DNA from: Planctomycetales bacterium
Lineage (GTDB): Bacteria; Planctomycetota; Phycisphaerae; SM23-33
Length of the DNA: 23,741 nucleotides
Reading direction: 5' to 3'
Assembly: GCA_030592655.1 (NCBI GenBank)
Contig: JAUVIQ010000020.1
Location: forward strand, 1 to 23,741
Shown: positions 8,605 through 16,023 of the stretch, one piece after another
How positions within the stretch are numbered: the first letter of the stretch is position 1
Layout of the letters: each line of letters opens with the position of its first letter
The notes under the pieces: model-generated
The model's input: only the letters and a program-made list of their open reading frames with translations
The model's database searches: none
Told to the model about the DNA's origin: nothing
Translations under genes and position numbers: made by a program

Positions 8605-8724
8605 ATGCCGCCTTCGGCAATTCCGCACGAGGACCGCCGGCGCTACCTTGGCCCGTACGACGACCCGGAAAGCCGTGAACGCCACCACCGCTTTATCGCG
8701 GAGTGTGAGGTGGAGAACCGGTAG
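8605..8724 (+). pseudogene. N-terminal remnant of a tyrosine-type site-specific integrase
   Basis: A 39-codon frame from the ATG at 8605 contains YLGPYDDPESRERHHRFI, then AECEVENR and a stop. In the planctomycete and related integrases I recall, the N-terminal arm-binding region has a 'YLGPYGSPESR..Y.R.IAEW' pattern, where the enzyme then continues for more than 300 residues. Here only the first part survives; the core-binding and catalytic R-H-R-Y domains are absent. The open frame extends back to 8539 without convincing homology. The fragment ends 5 bp before the convergent histidine kinase stop. Assignment rests on one short motif. Confidence 0.55.
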
Positions 8725-8729
8725 GGGGG

Positions 8730-10508
8730 TCAGAGGTCGCTTTCGGCGGGCAGCAGGAGTTCGAAGCAGGCGCCGTCCTTCACCTGTTTGTCGAGGCGGA
8801 GATCGCCGTTCATATCGCGGGCCAGTTGACGGCTGAGTGCCAGGCCGAGGCCAACGCCCGGGGCGGATCGGGCCGCCTCGTGGGCGGGTTTGTGGAACGG
8901 GCGGAATAGGCGTTTGATTTCGGCGGTGGCGACGCCCGGGCCGTGGTCGCGGATGCGGATCAGGCCGTATCGGCCGCGCCGATCCAGTTCAAGGTGGACC
9001 CTCCGCTTGTCCGAGCGGGCGGCGTACCTGCACGCGTTGTCCACCAGGTTCAACAGTATCTGCTCAACGGACGATACGTTCACCCGCACGCGGGTTTGCA
9101 TCGGCGTCTCGTCCGCACTGACGACGAGGGTCATGCCGGCCTGCTCGGTGCGGGCGGCGAGCCGATCTCGCGAACGGGCCACGATCTCGCCAAGCCCGAC
9201 CATCTCGAAGACTTTGCCGGACCGCGGCCCGGAGAGCCGGGCGTATGCCAGGACGTTCTCCACCAGGTGAGAGAGACGCTCGGACTCCCGGCGCAGACGG
9301 TCGAGGTAGTCTGTGCGCTGCTTTTCGTCGGTAACCATACCGCTGGCGAGCATGTCGGCGTAGAGCCGAAAGGTCGTCAGGGGTGTGCGGAGTTCGTGCG
9401 TTACCGCCGAGACGAACGCGCCGCGACGTTCGCTGAGCCTGATGGTCCCTCGGAGTACCAGCGCCACCGAGGCAGCGCCGATCAGGATGCAGCCCCACGC
9501 GATCAGCAGCGACAGAGCGATCGGCCAGGCGTTGGCGGGGACGTCGCTGGGTACCTCACCCGGAAGCAGCCTGACCGGCAGCGCCGCCAACATGCAGGGC
9601 TGGTCTGCACCGACGCCGACGGCTGCCGGCGTCAGGTCGGCGGCGGGAAACAGGTCTTTGGCGCCTGCCAGTAGCCAGTTTCGGACGTGCGGCCAGTTCA
9701 GCCGGCAGCCCTGAACGTACTCATCGCCGCCTACCCGCACCCTGCGCGCGAGCACCAGCACCTGGCCGACCCACACCGGCCTCAGCGCGCCTTCGGACAC
9801 CTCGGCTGTTTCCTGAGAGCGACTGACCCGCAGGGAATCGGCACGTGCAGCCTGACGGGCGGCTACGTTTCGAGCCTGCCGCTCGGCATTGCTCAATTTC
9901 GCCTGCTGCATGAAGCGATCGCGATCCGTTCCCGCGCGGCGGGCCGTTTCGATCGGTCCGACGGCGGCCAGTGCCGCAGAGGTCGCGTCAGCTTCGGCCA
10001 GAATCGCCAGCAGCGTCTCCCGCTTCAGGACCGCTTTGAGCCTGTCGAGCCGCTCGGCGGCGGCGATGATCCTTTCGTGCGAGAGATAACCCGTCTCGGC
10101 CAAGTCGCGCTGGTTGCCCCTCGGCGCTTGCGGCGAGGTCAGCCTTCCGGACGGGTCGAATTGAAAGTGCAGCAGGATGGACGGGGACTCATACGTCAGC
10201 AGCGTCGAGGGCACGAGTATCTCGTCGGGTTTGATCTCGGCGAACATACGGGTGTAGGCCCGGCCGACGGGGTAGAAGGCGGTGTAGGCGAAGTATGGCC
10301 GGGCGCTTTCGCGGGTGATCATCGCAGTCATTGCAGAATCCATTCGCCACAGCGCCAGGCGGACCTTCTCCTGGACGGCGGCCCGCCGGCTGGCTTTCAG
10401 TTCAGTCCTCTCCAGGCGAATGGCGGTCCGGCTGATCCAGGCCATTGCCGCCAGCACCAGGACCAGGCAGGCTGCGAAGATCAACCAGATGTATCGCAAT
10501 CGCTTCAT
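8730..10508 (-). CDS. Membrane sensor histidine kinase
   Basis: A 592-aa kinase with a transmembrane helix at about 8-25, a long extracytoplasmic region (about 30-328, rich in Ala/Arg helices) and a second helix at about 329-352. The HisKA domain follows almost at once, with phosphoacceptor His371 in VTHELRTPL. The ATPase domain shows the N box NLVDNACRY (Asn491), G1 box DHGPGV (521-526) and G2 box GVGLGLALSR (551-560), so it should be active. Only about 12 residues separate the second helix from HisKA, leaving no room for a HAMP domain. The start has a strong AGGAGGAGG site and overlaps the stop of the regulator gene (ATGA), which marks the cognate pair. It is the last gene of the leftward operon. 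The signal sensed is unknown. Confidence 0.93.
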   Translation of the reverse strand: MKRLRYIWLIFAACLVLVLAAMAWISRTAIRLERTELKASRRAAVQEKVRLALWRMDSAMTAMITRESARPYFAYTAFYPVGRAYTRMFAEIKPDEILVPSTLLTYESPSILLHFQFDPSGRLTSPQAPRGNQRDLAETGYLSHERIIAAAERLDRLKAVLKRETLLAILAEADATSAALAAVGPIETARRAGTDRDRFMQQAKLSNAERQARNVAARQAARADSLRVSRSQETAEVSEGALRPVWVGQVLVLARRVRVGGDEYVQGCRLNWPHVRNWLLAGAKDLFPAADLTPAAVGVGADQPCMLAALPVRLLPGEVPSDVPANAWPIALSLLIAWGCILIGAASVALVLRGTIRLSERRGAFVSAVTHELRTPLTTFRLYADMLASGMVTDEKQRTDYLDRLRRESERLSHLVENVLAYARLSGPRSGKVFEMVGLGEIVARSRDRLAARTEQAGMTLVVSADETPMQTRVRVNVSSVEQILLNLVDNACRYAARSDKRRVHLELDRRGRYGLIRIRDHGPGVATAEIKRLFRPFHKPAHEAARSAPGVGLGLALSRQLARDMNGDLRLDKQVKDGACFELLLPAESDL

Positions 10509-11212
10509 TCGGCCTCCTCCTGCGCGGCGAACATGTATCCTTTGCCTCGGATGGTCAGCAGCAGCCTCGGATGCGAGGTGTCTTCGCGCATCTTCTCACG
10601 TAGGCGCGCGATGGTCATGTCGATGGTGCGGGTGTCGATGCCGGTCGGGTCGAGCCGCCAGACCCGCGAGAGTATCTCCTTGCGCGAGATGGCGCGTCCG
10701 GCGTTGCAGATCAGATACCGCAGCAACTCGACCTCGAGCTGCGACAGTTCGCAGCGCAGGCCGTCGTCGTATTGTATCTCGCGGCGCTGGAAATGCACCA
10801 GGCCGTCGGGGATGCGTATCTGGCGGACGTCGGAGGGTCTTTCGGGCGAGCGGCGGAACACCGCCTCGACGCGCGCCAATAGTTCCTTGAGGCTGAAGGG
10901 CTTGACGACGTAGTCGTCAGCGCCCAGCCGCAAACCGGTAACGCGATCGGACTCCTCGCCTCGCGCGGTCAGAATGACCACCGGAAGGGTCGGGCGAGTC
11001 GCGCGGATCTCGCGAAGAATCTCCAGACCGTCCAGGCCCGGAAGGATCAGATCAAGCAACACCAGGTCACAGTCGGAAGTTATCGCCAGGTCCAGCCCAA
11101 GATCGCCGTCCTCGGCCTGACTGACAGCATAACCCGACATCCGGAGGGCATCGACGACGCCCTGTCGGATGGAGGTGTCGTCCTCGATGACCAGAATTCG
11201 TTGTTGATTCAT
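10505..11212 (-). CDS. OmpR/PhoB-family response regulator
   Basis: A 235-aa two-domain regulator. The receiver has acidic residues E10-D11-D12, phosphoacceptor Asp54 (LVLLDLILPGLDG), Thr82 and Lys104 (VVKPF). The C-terminal winged helix shows the family pattern (LSQLEVELLRYLICNAGRAI, then SRVW, TRTIDMTIARLREKM, and IRGKGYMF). It is expected to bind DNA as a dimer on direct repeats. It starts 33 bp after the toroid/DUF4159 gene, without a good Shine-Dalgarno sequence, and overlaps the kinase by 4 bp. The shared operon with three exported proteins suggests it regulates envelope functions. A candidate target with an 11-bp direct repeat is described at 18414-18431. Confidence 0.95.
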   Translation of the reverse strand: MNQQRILVIEDDTSIRQGVVDALRMSGYAVSQAEDGDLGLDLAITSDCDLVLLDLILPGLDGLEILREIRATRPTLPVVILTARGEESDRVTGLRLGADDYVVKPFSLKELLARVEAVFRRSPERPSDVRQIRIPDGLVHFQRREIQYDDGLRCELSQLEVELLRYLICNAGRAISRKEILSRVWRLDPTGIDTRTIDMTIARLREKMREDTSHPRLLLTIRGKGYMFAAQEEAE

Positions 11213-11245
11213 GGTTCATTTATTATTGGCATTTCGACAACGCCG

Positions 11246-13552
11246 TCAATCCGCCATGATGTAGGCCAGGATGTTGCCGACGATCTTCCTGGCCGATTTG
11301 GGCTTGTATCCCAGTGCCTGATAATTCTCGATGCCCGCCATCGCTGCCGAGAGGTCGAACTCCGAAAAGATGACGGCCGGGCGGTCCTTGACAAATGCGA
11401 CGAGCAACTTCTGTCGGCCGTGCGTCTCGCCGCGGCGGCGGAGCAGTTGCCTGACCGGAAGTTTGAATCGAATGCCACGGGACATATCCACGCCGCCCTC
11501 GAATCGGCCTTCGGAAAACACGTGATCGGCCGGGAGCGGCTTCAAGGCCCCGAACGTCGCTTCCAGTTCTGCCCGCGCGGTTCTTGCAAAGACCGGCGAC
11601 CCGGCGTAGGCATCGACCAGGACCGTCCCGCCGCTCTCGACGAATGCCTTAAGTGCGGCTCGCTCGCGGGCGGTCAGGTGCAGTCCGTATCGGCCTGTGA
11701 TGTGAAGCAGCCGGATGCCATCGAGTTTGTCGTCGATGAGCGACACGGGCGGCAGTTCCTTCAGTTCACAGCCGGTGATGTGCTTGACGTAAGGGGCGAA
11801 CTTCGGCCAGCACATCGCGGCGGCGCGCCAGCCGCCCCTCATATACTTGCTGCTGACGTGCTTTACCCGCGCTACCGTTACGGTCTCCTTTCGCGGTTTG
11901 GCCGGGGACTTAGCCGGCAGGATCGTGGCAAACTTGCCCTCAAGCGCGCCCAGATCAGTCGCGTAGAACAGAAGGTTCATCGCCAGTTTGAATGCATCGC
12001 TGTCGGTGCGGTTCATCTGCCAGTCGGCAGAGGCGTACTCCTCGGAGAGGAAGAAGAACGTACGCGATCCGTCGGAGACACCCTTCAGCCGTGGCCGACG
12101 CTTCCAGTCCGGCTTAAGGACCGTATAGACGCCGTGGCCCGCCGGCAGGGGCTTGAGTTCGTAGGTGGGGTAATCCTTCTTCGGGAACATCAGGCGGACG
12201 AGTTCCCACATAGAGACGGTGAAGGCCTCGCTGTGATCGCTCGGCTCTGCCAGGATCGTCCCGCCGCGAAGGATGTACTCGCGAAGTTTGAGGATTTCTT
12301 CCTCGCTGAACTTGGCGGCCTTGGAGCCGCTGATGAACAATATAGGCGCTTCGAATTCTTTCGGTTTTGCAGCGATGGAGACAGTCTGCCAGTTCAGCGG
12401 GCTTTCGTAGGCCGACCAGAGGTATTTGCTTAGGTTCGCCAGGTCGCGCGGGTTCAGATTCCAATCGTGGCCCTTACCGTATTCGAGTTTATTGAAGGCC
12501 ACCGGCGCGCCGCCATAGACAAGGAAGAGCGTACAGAAGCAGGTGTTGACGATCGCGCCATATCCTCCCGGGATCGAACCGTCTCGGCGCTGGGACCTGA
12601 GTACGGTCAGTGCGCCTTGGGCAAACCAGTCCTCCCCGCCGATGTACTTTCGCCCGCCGGCGACGCCCGTCCGCTCGATCCCATAAAGGTAGTACCCGCC
12701 GCCTTTGCCGCCCTTTCGAGCACCCAGCCAGGCCATGCCTCGCTCGATGGACTTCAGCACCTTGGCCGCCTCACCCGTCGTGAATGTCCGCGGGTTCTTG
12801 CGGCTATAGAAATTCTTCCCGTGATACATGTCGAAGACGAGGAACATACTCGCCAGGCCCGCGGTCGCCATGTTCGGCGTCGAGCTGCCGCGAGTATAAC
12901 TCCATCCGCCGTCGGCGTTCTGGCATTTGCGGAAGTGTTTGGACATCTTCTTCCAAAACGCATCGCCCGGCTCGAACCCGGCCCGCGCCGCCGCCCAGAT
13001 GCCCAGCACGCCGTACTGTGTGCAGGAGTTGTCCCAATCCCGAGATTCCATCGTGTACCGCCAGGCCTGCCTGTCGCCAAGCGCCTTCATCAGCCAGTCG
13101 AAATCGGTCTTCAAGGCGGCGCGTATGTTCTTGTCGTAGGGGACCTTTCGCAGGGCATACTCCCAGGTGTTCGCGCGGATACCGCGGACGTAGGTATTGT
13201 TGGTATTCCGCTTGGCCAGCCATTCGAGCGCCTTTCTCAACTCCGGATCGCTCTGTGGGTTCGCACCTGCCGCCAGCATCGTCAGCGTCGCCAGGGCCGT
13301 GCCGCCGCCACGGGCATGGCCTGCCTCAATTGATCCGTCCGCCCGCTGCTGTGAGCGGAGGAACATCACGGCATCCTCGATGGCCACGCGGATCTTGGCG
13401 GCTGTAACGGGACCCGCGAAAGGCTCGTGGACGCCGCCGGCGGTCGGCTGGTTCACCAATCGTCGGTTGAGGTTGCCCGGTCGTCGGACCTGCCCGACCG
13501 CGACGCCCGCGGTTACAGCCAGCACGAATAGCGTGATTGTTTTTCGCCTCAT
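11246..13552 (-). CDS. Secreted prenyltransferase-like toroid with DUF4159-like domains
   Basis: A 768-aa protein with a signal peptide (1-20) and AGGAGA upstream of its ATG. Residues about 50-350 are prenyltransferase/squalene-oxidase type repeats forming an alpha/alpha toroid, shown by QQRADGSIEAG, CQNADGGWSY and SQRRDGSIPGGYG. Two related glutamine-amidotransferase-like segments follow. One lies at about 400-530 (APILFISGS, then ILKLREYILRGGTILAE). The second, at about 555-766, is typical of DUF4159 (LLHITGRYGLHLTARERAAL, then FVESGGTVLVDAYAG). This toroid plus DUF4159 design is known from planctomycetes but has no proven function. The cyclase catalytic DDTA or DCTAE motifs were not seen, so a binding or structural role is more likely than terpene chemistry. 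It sits between the VIT/VWA genes and the two-component genes of the same strand. Confidence 0.85.
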   Translation of the reverse strand: MRRKTITLFVLAVTAGVAVGQVRRPGNLNRRLVNQPTAGGVHEPFAGPVTAAKIRVAIEDAVMFLRSQQRADGSIEAGHARGGGTALATLTMLAAGANPQSDPELRKALEWLAKRNTNNTYVRGIRANTWEYALRKVPYDKNIRAALKTDFDWLMKALGDRQAWRYTMESRDWDNSCTQYGVLGIWAAARAGFEPGDAFWKKMSKHFRKCQNADGGWSYTRGSSTPNMATAGLASMFLVFDMYHGKNFYSRKNPRTFTTGEAAKVLKSIERGMAWLGARKGGKGGGYYLYGIERTGVAGGRKYIGGEDWFAQGALTVLRSQRRDGSIPGGYGAIVNTCFCTLFLVYGGAPVAFNKLEYGKGHDWNLNPRDLANLSKYLWSAYESPLNWQTVSIAAKPKEFEAPILFISGSKAAKFSEEEILKLREYILRGGTILAEPSDHSEAFTVSMWELVRLMFPKKDYPTYELKPLPAGHGVYTVLKPDWKRRPRLKGVSDGSRTFFFLSEEYASADWQMNRTDSDAFKLAMNLLFYATDLGALEGKFATILPAKSPAKPRKETVTVARVKHVSSKYMRGGWRAAAMCWPKFAPYVKHITGCELKELPPVSLIDDKLDGIRLLHITGRYGLHLTARERAALKAFVESGGTVLVDAYAGSPVFARTARAELEATFGALKPLPADHVFSEGRFEGGVDMSRGIRFKLPVRQLLRRRGETHGRQKLLVAFVKDRPAVIFSEFDLSAAMAGIENYQALGYKPKSARKIVGNILAYIMAD

Positions 13553-13596
13553 TGTCGTTTCTCCTGTGCGGTGCCGGAAAAGATATTTAGCGTTAT

Positions 13597-13626
13597 TGCG
13601 CGGTGGGTCGGGAGACCCACCGCGCA
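13597..13626 (-). terminator. Strong hairpin between VIT/VWA and toroid genes; terminator or attenuator
   Basis: A perfect 13-bp stem (TGCGCGGTGGGTC with its complement) closes a 4-nt loop. It begins 16 bp after the VIT/VWA stop and lies 44 bp before the next start. Neither strand has a T-tract after it, so it may stabilise or process the mRNA, or partly terminate, rather than end transcription. Confidence 0.5.
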
Positions 13627-13642
13627 GAACTTAAGTAACCGC

Positions 13643-16009
13643 TTACTTCTTGTCGGCCTCACCGTTGGGGTTCGCCTTGTTCTGAACCCTTATCTGGACC
13701 TGGGGAATCCGGTTAATCTGCCGCCCGGGTATCTGCCGATTATCATCGACAGCAGGTTTCGGCTGGGGCTTGTCCTTATCGCGGAGGGCGTCAATTTTTG
13801 TCTTGCCGTCCTTTTCGACGACGATCCGCTCGTTGCCGATATTCATTGAGACGTTCCATCCGATCTTCTGGGCCTGGGCGAAATCCTTATTTGCCCGAAG
13901 CAGTTTGAAGTACTCCTTGCCGAAGAGTTTGACGGTGCGTGTTTTTCTCTTGCCCGGCTCGTTGGCATCGACCCACTGTCCGTCGCGGAGGTAGAACGCC
14001 CGCCGACCAACCTGGCGGATGCGACTGGCCGCCACAATCTTTCCGCGGCGGTCCACGTAGCAGTTGGCAGCGTTACCGGCGACGACGCGGTTCTTAAGCC
14101 GGGCGTCATTGCGCGCCTGCTGGACGGCCCACTGACCTTCCAGGTTCGCATTCGCCCGCCGCATGTTCTCGGCCGCCTTGCGGAGAGCGACCTCATTGGT
14201 CATGTCCCCGCCGGCCAGGGCGAGAAACTCCGTGTACTCGGTAACGACGCCGAACTTCTTGCTCAGGCGGACCACCTCTTTGATCAACTCCTTGTTCTCG
14301 CCGTGGAGTCGGATTTCCTGGAGGAGGAAGCCGATCTTGCGAGCCGCCCATAGCGGCGCGAGGAACTGGCGGTCCGCCGCAGCGGGCGTGTCGGGGAACA
14401 ATGCCTTACACGCATACTCGACCTTTTTGCCGGCAAGCGCGCCGGAAATCGTGAACGTGTGCGTCCCGCCGTCGCGATATCGACCGAAGACCATGATCTC
14501 GCTGCCCTTGAATAGGACGGGCAGTTTCTTCGGATACACCGAGTGCGTCCGCAGTTTGCCGAATCCCACCGCCACGTCAGTTAGTACCGGATAAGACAGG
14601 CGGTTGTACAGGACGGCGACCTTCACGTCGATCTCTTCATCGGGATCGAGGTACTCGCTGCTGCCGTCGGTCATCTCGGCGAGTCTGTCCAGCAGGTGTG
14701 CGTTGACGTCGTGCCCGACGCCCATAACGAAGACGCGTGCGGACGACGTGTTCGCTTCCTTGACGGCCTCGAGGATCTTTTCGGGGACGAGTTCGCCGAT
14801 CGTCGGCGTCCCGTCGGTCAGGAAGATCATGATCCTCGGTCGGCCCTTCGTCGGTTTTCCGCCCAACGCGGCGGCGAGCGCCCCGCTGATGTTGGTTCGC
14901 CCGCGTGCGACGAGGTTTTCGACGAATTCACGTCCCGCCGAGATGTTTGCCTTCGACACGGAGGACAGGCCGCTGCCGAATCGCTTGACGTCGGTGCCGA
15001 ACGTAACGATGTTGAAACGGTCGGACGGGTTGAGCCTTCCGAGACAGTAATCAATGGCCGCACGGGCCTGCTCGATCTTCTCGCCGCGCATCGACCCGCT
15101 CGTATCCAGCACGAAGATGACGTCTTTGGCGACGGCCTTCTCGCCGCGCCCGCCGCCGGTCGGGTTGCCGATCAGCATGAAATAACCGTCCTCATCGCCC
15201 TCGCCCCTGTACGTGAGGACACGCAGACCCAGCGCGTCTTTGTCGGCGATGTAGTAGAGTCGGAAATCGCCGCCGCCGGAGAAGTTGTCCGCCTTGACGC
15301 GGACGACCGCCTCGCCGAGGCCCTTGCGTTCAATGACGGCCTCGTGCGTGGGACTGAATATCGTGCGCAAGGGTTTTTTGGTCGTGATCCTGGCGACCAG
15401 CGACAGTTTGGCGACCGGCCCGCGGGCGAACTCCGCCGCCGGCATCGGACAGTCAAAGAACTTGACGCCCTGGACCTTGCGAATCGCCTGCACGAACATC
15501 AACCGCAGTTCGGCCTTGTTCAACGACAGTTCCTGCTCCAGCAATATTGCCGGTTTGCCCGTGAAGGCAGCGACATCCACTCGCCCCGTTGCCTTCGCGA
15601 TCGCTTCATAGACCTTCTGCGCTTGGGCCGAGGAGAGGAACCGGCAGGGCAGCGCCTTTGGCTGTTCGCCCAGATTGGCAGCCTTCATCTTTAAGATTGG
15701 CAGCCTTGATCCGTACGCCGGAATGGACGCATGCTCATGCCCTTCAGACAGCGGTATCAGACAGACGAAAGGCATCACCTCATCCGAGCCTGTGTACGTC
15801 TCGTAGAGGTTCACAAATGCGGTGTCGTCGTCAACGGTTGCGGTAATCGTGCTGTACCGGACGGTGTAGAAGGGCGCTTTGACGTCCTTGTTGGGGATGA
15901 ACTTGCCGTCCGCGAGCCTGCCTGCGAAGAAGACAGGCCCCGCCATTGTCGCCGCCGGCAGAAGGATCAGCGTCGCGACTGCCGCTGCCAGAATAATTGT
16001 ACGTTTCAT
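13643..16009 (-). CDS. Secreted VIT/VWA-domain protein, second of pair
   Basis: The ATG at 16009 is chosen because AAAGGAG lies 8-9 nt upstream and a signal peptide (MKRTIILAAAVATLILLPAA) begins there; the ATG at 16027 overlapping the upstream stop lacks such a site. This gives 788 aa. A divergent VIT domain spans about 45-175 (VRYSTITATVDDDTAFVNLY). A VWA domain from about 296 has a complete metal-ion adhesion site: D302-S304-S306 in LDTSGSM, T372 in GRTN and D399 in FLTDG. The C-terminal region shares a pattern with the other copy (RAFYLRDGQWVD, then TVKLF and YFKLL, near residue 670). The tail is Lys/Pro/Asn-rich, with no sortase or PEP-CTERM anchor. The pairing of VIT with VWA is as in inter-alpha-trypsin inhibitor heavy chains and bacterial surface proteins. 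Probable protein or ligand binding at the envelope. Confidence 0.88.
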   Translation of the reverse strand: MKRTIILAAAVATLILLPAATMAGPVFFAGRLADGKFIPNKDVKAPFYTVRYSTITATVDDDTAFVNLYETYTGSDEVMPFVCLIPLSEGHEHASIPAYGSRLPILKMKAANLGEQPKALPCRFLSSAQAQKVYEAIAKATGRVDVAAFTGKPAILLEQELSLNKAELRLMFVQAIRKVQGVKFFDCPMPAAEFARGPVAKLSLVARITTKKPLRTIFSPTHEAVIERKGLGEAVVRVKADNFSGGGDFRLYYIADKDALGLRVLTYRGEGDEDGYFMLIGNPTGGGRGEKAVAKDVIFVLDTSGSMRGEKIEQARAAIDYCLGRLNPSDRFNIVTFGTDVKRFGSGLSSVSKANISAGREFVENLVARGRTNISGALAAALGGKPTKGRPRIMIFLTDGTPTIGELVPEKILEAVKEANTSSARVFVMGVGHDVNAHLLDRLAEMTDGSSEYLDPDEEIDVKVAVLYNRLSYPVLTDVAVGFGKLRTHSVYPKKLPVLFKGSEIMVFGRYRDGGTHTFTISGALAGKKVEYACKALFPDTPAAADRQFLAPLWAARKIGFLLQEIRLHGENKELIKEVVRLSKKFGVVTEYTEFLALAGGDMTNEVALRKAAENMRRANANLEGQWAVQQARNDARLKNRVVAGNAANCYVDRRGKIVAASRIRQVGRRAFYLRDGQWVDANEPGKRKTRTVKLFGKEYFKLLRANKDFAQAQKIGWNVSMNIGNERIVVEKDGKTKIDALRDKDKPQPKPAVDDNRQIPGRQINRIPQVQIRVQNKANPNGEADKK
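15672..15715 (-). repeat. Imperfect 22-bp tandem duplication, out of frame
   Basis: AGATTGGCAGCCTT occurs at 15672-15685 and 15694-15707, a 22-bp period with 19 of 22 positions matching over the full units. Because 22 is not a multiple of 3, the two copies are read in different frames (LPIL versus KAANL). Confidence 0.6.
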
Positions 16010-16023
16010 CTTGTGGTCTCCTT

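Larger units (their letters stand above)
8194..8729. other. 536-bp region with no intact gene; scar of an integrative element
   Basis: It contains a tRNA-Ser half gene, an 8-T tract on the - strand just beyond the tRNA break (8292-8299), a 9-bp-stem hairpin and an integrase N-terminal remnant, each listed separately. The stretch 8423-8600 holds nothing I recognise. Short open frames here (for example 8254-8409, 51 aa) run across the tRNA fragment and are not credible genes. Confidence 0.7.

Noticed and set aside
8185..8724. AACCGGTAG at both 8185-8193 and 8716-8724, bracketing the gene-free region
   Set aside because: A 9-bp match found after the fact, with one copy inside the palindrome, is too weak to call a target-site duplication.
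9687..10913. Long + strand open frame (408 codons) opposite the kinase and regulator, and similar frames at 11201-12433 and 14696-15694
   Set aside because: They lie opposite genes with clear conserved motifs, show no domains, and arise from GC-rich third codon positions.
11246..13552. Toroid protein as a genuine squalene-hopene cyclase
   Set aside because: It is secreted, about 300 residues of toroid instead of about 630, and lacks recognisable cyclase catalytic motifs.
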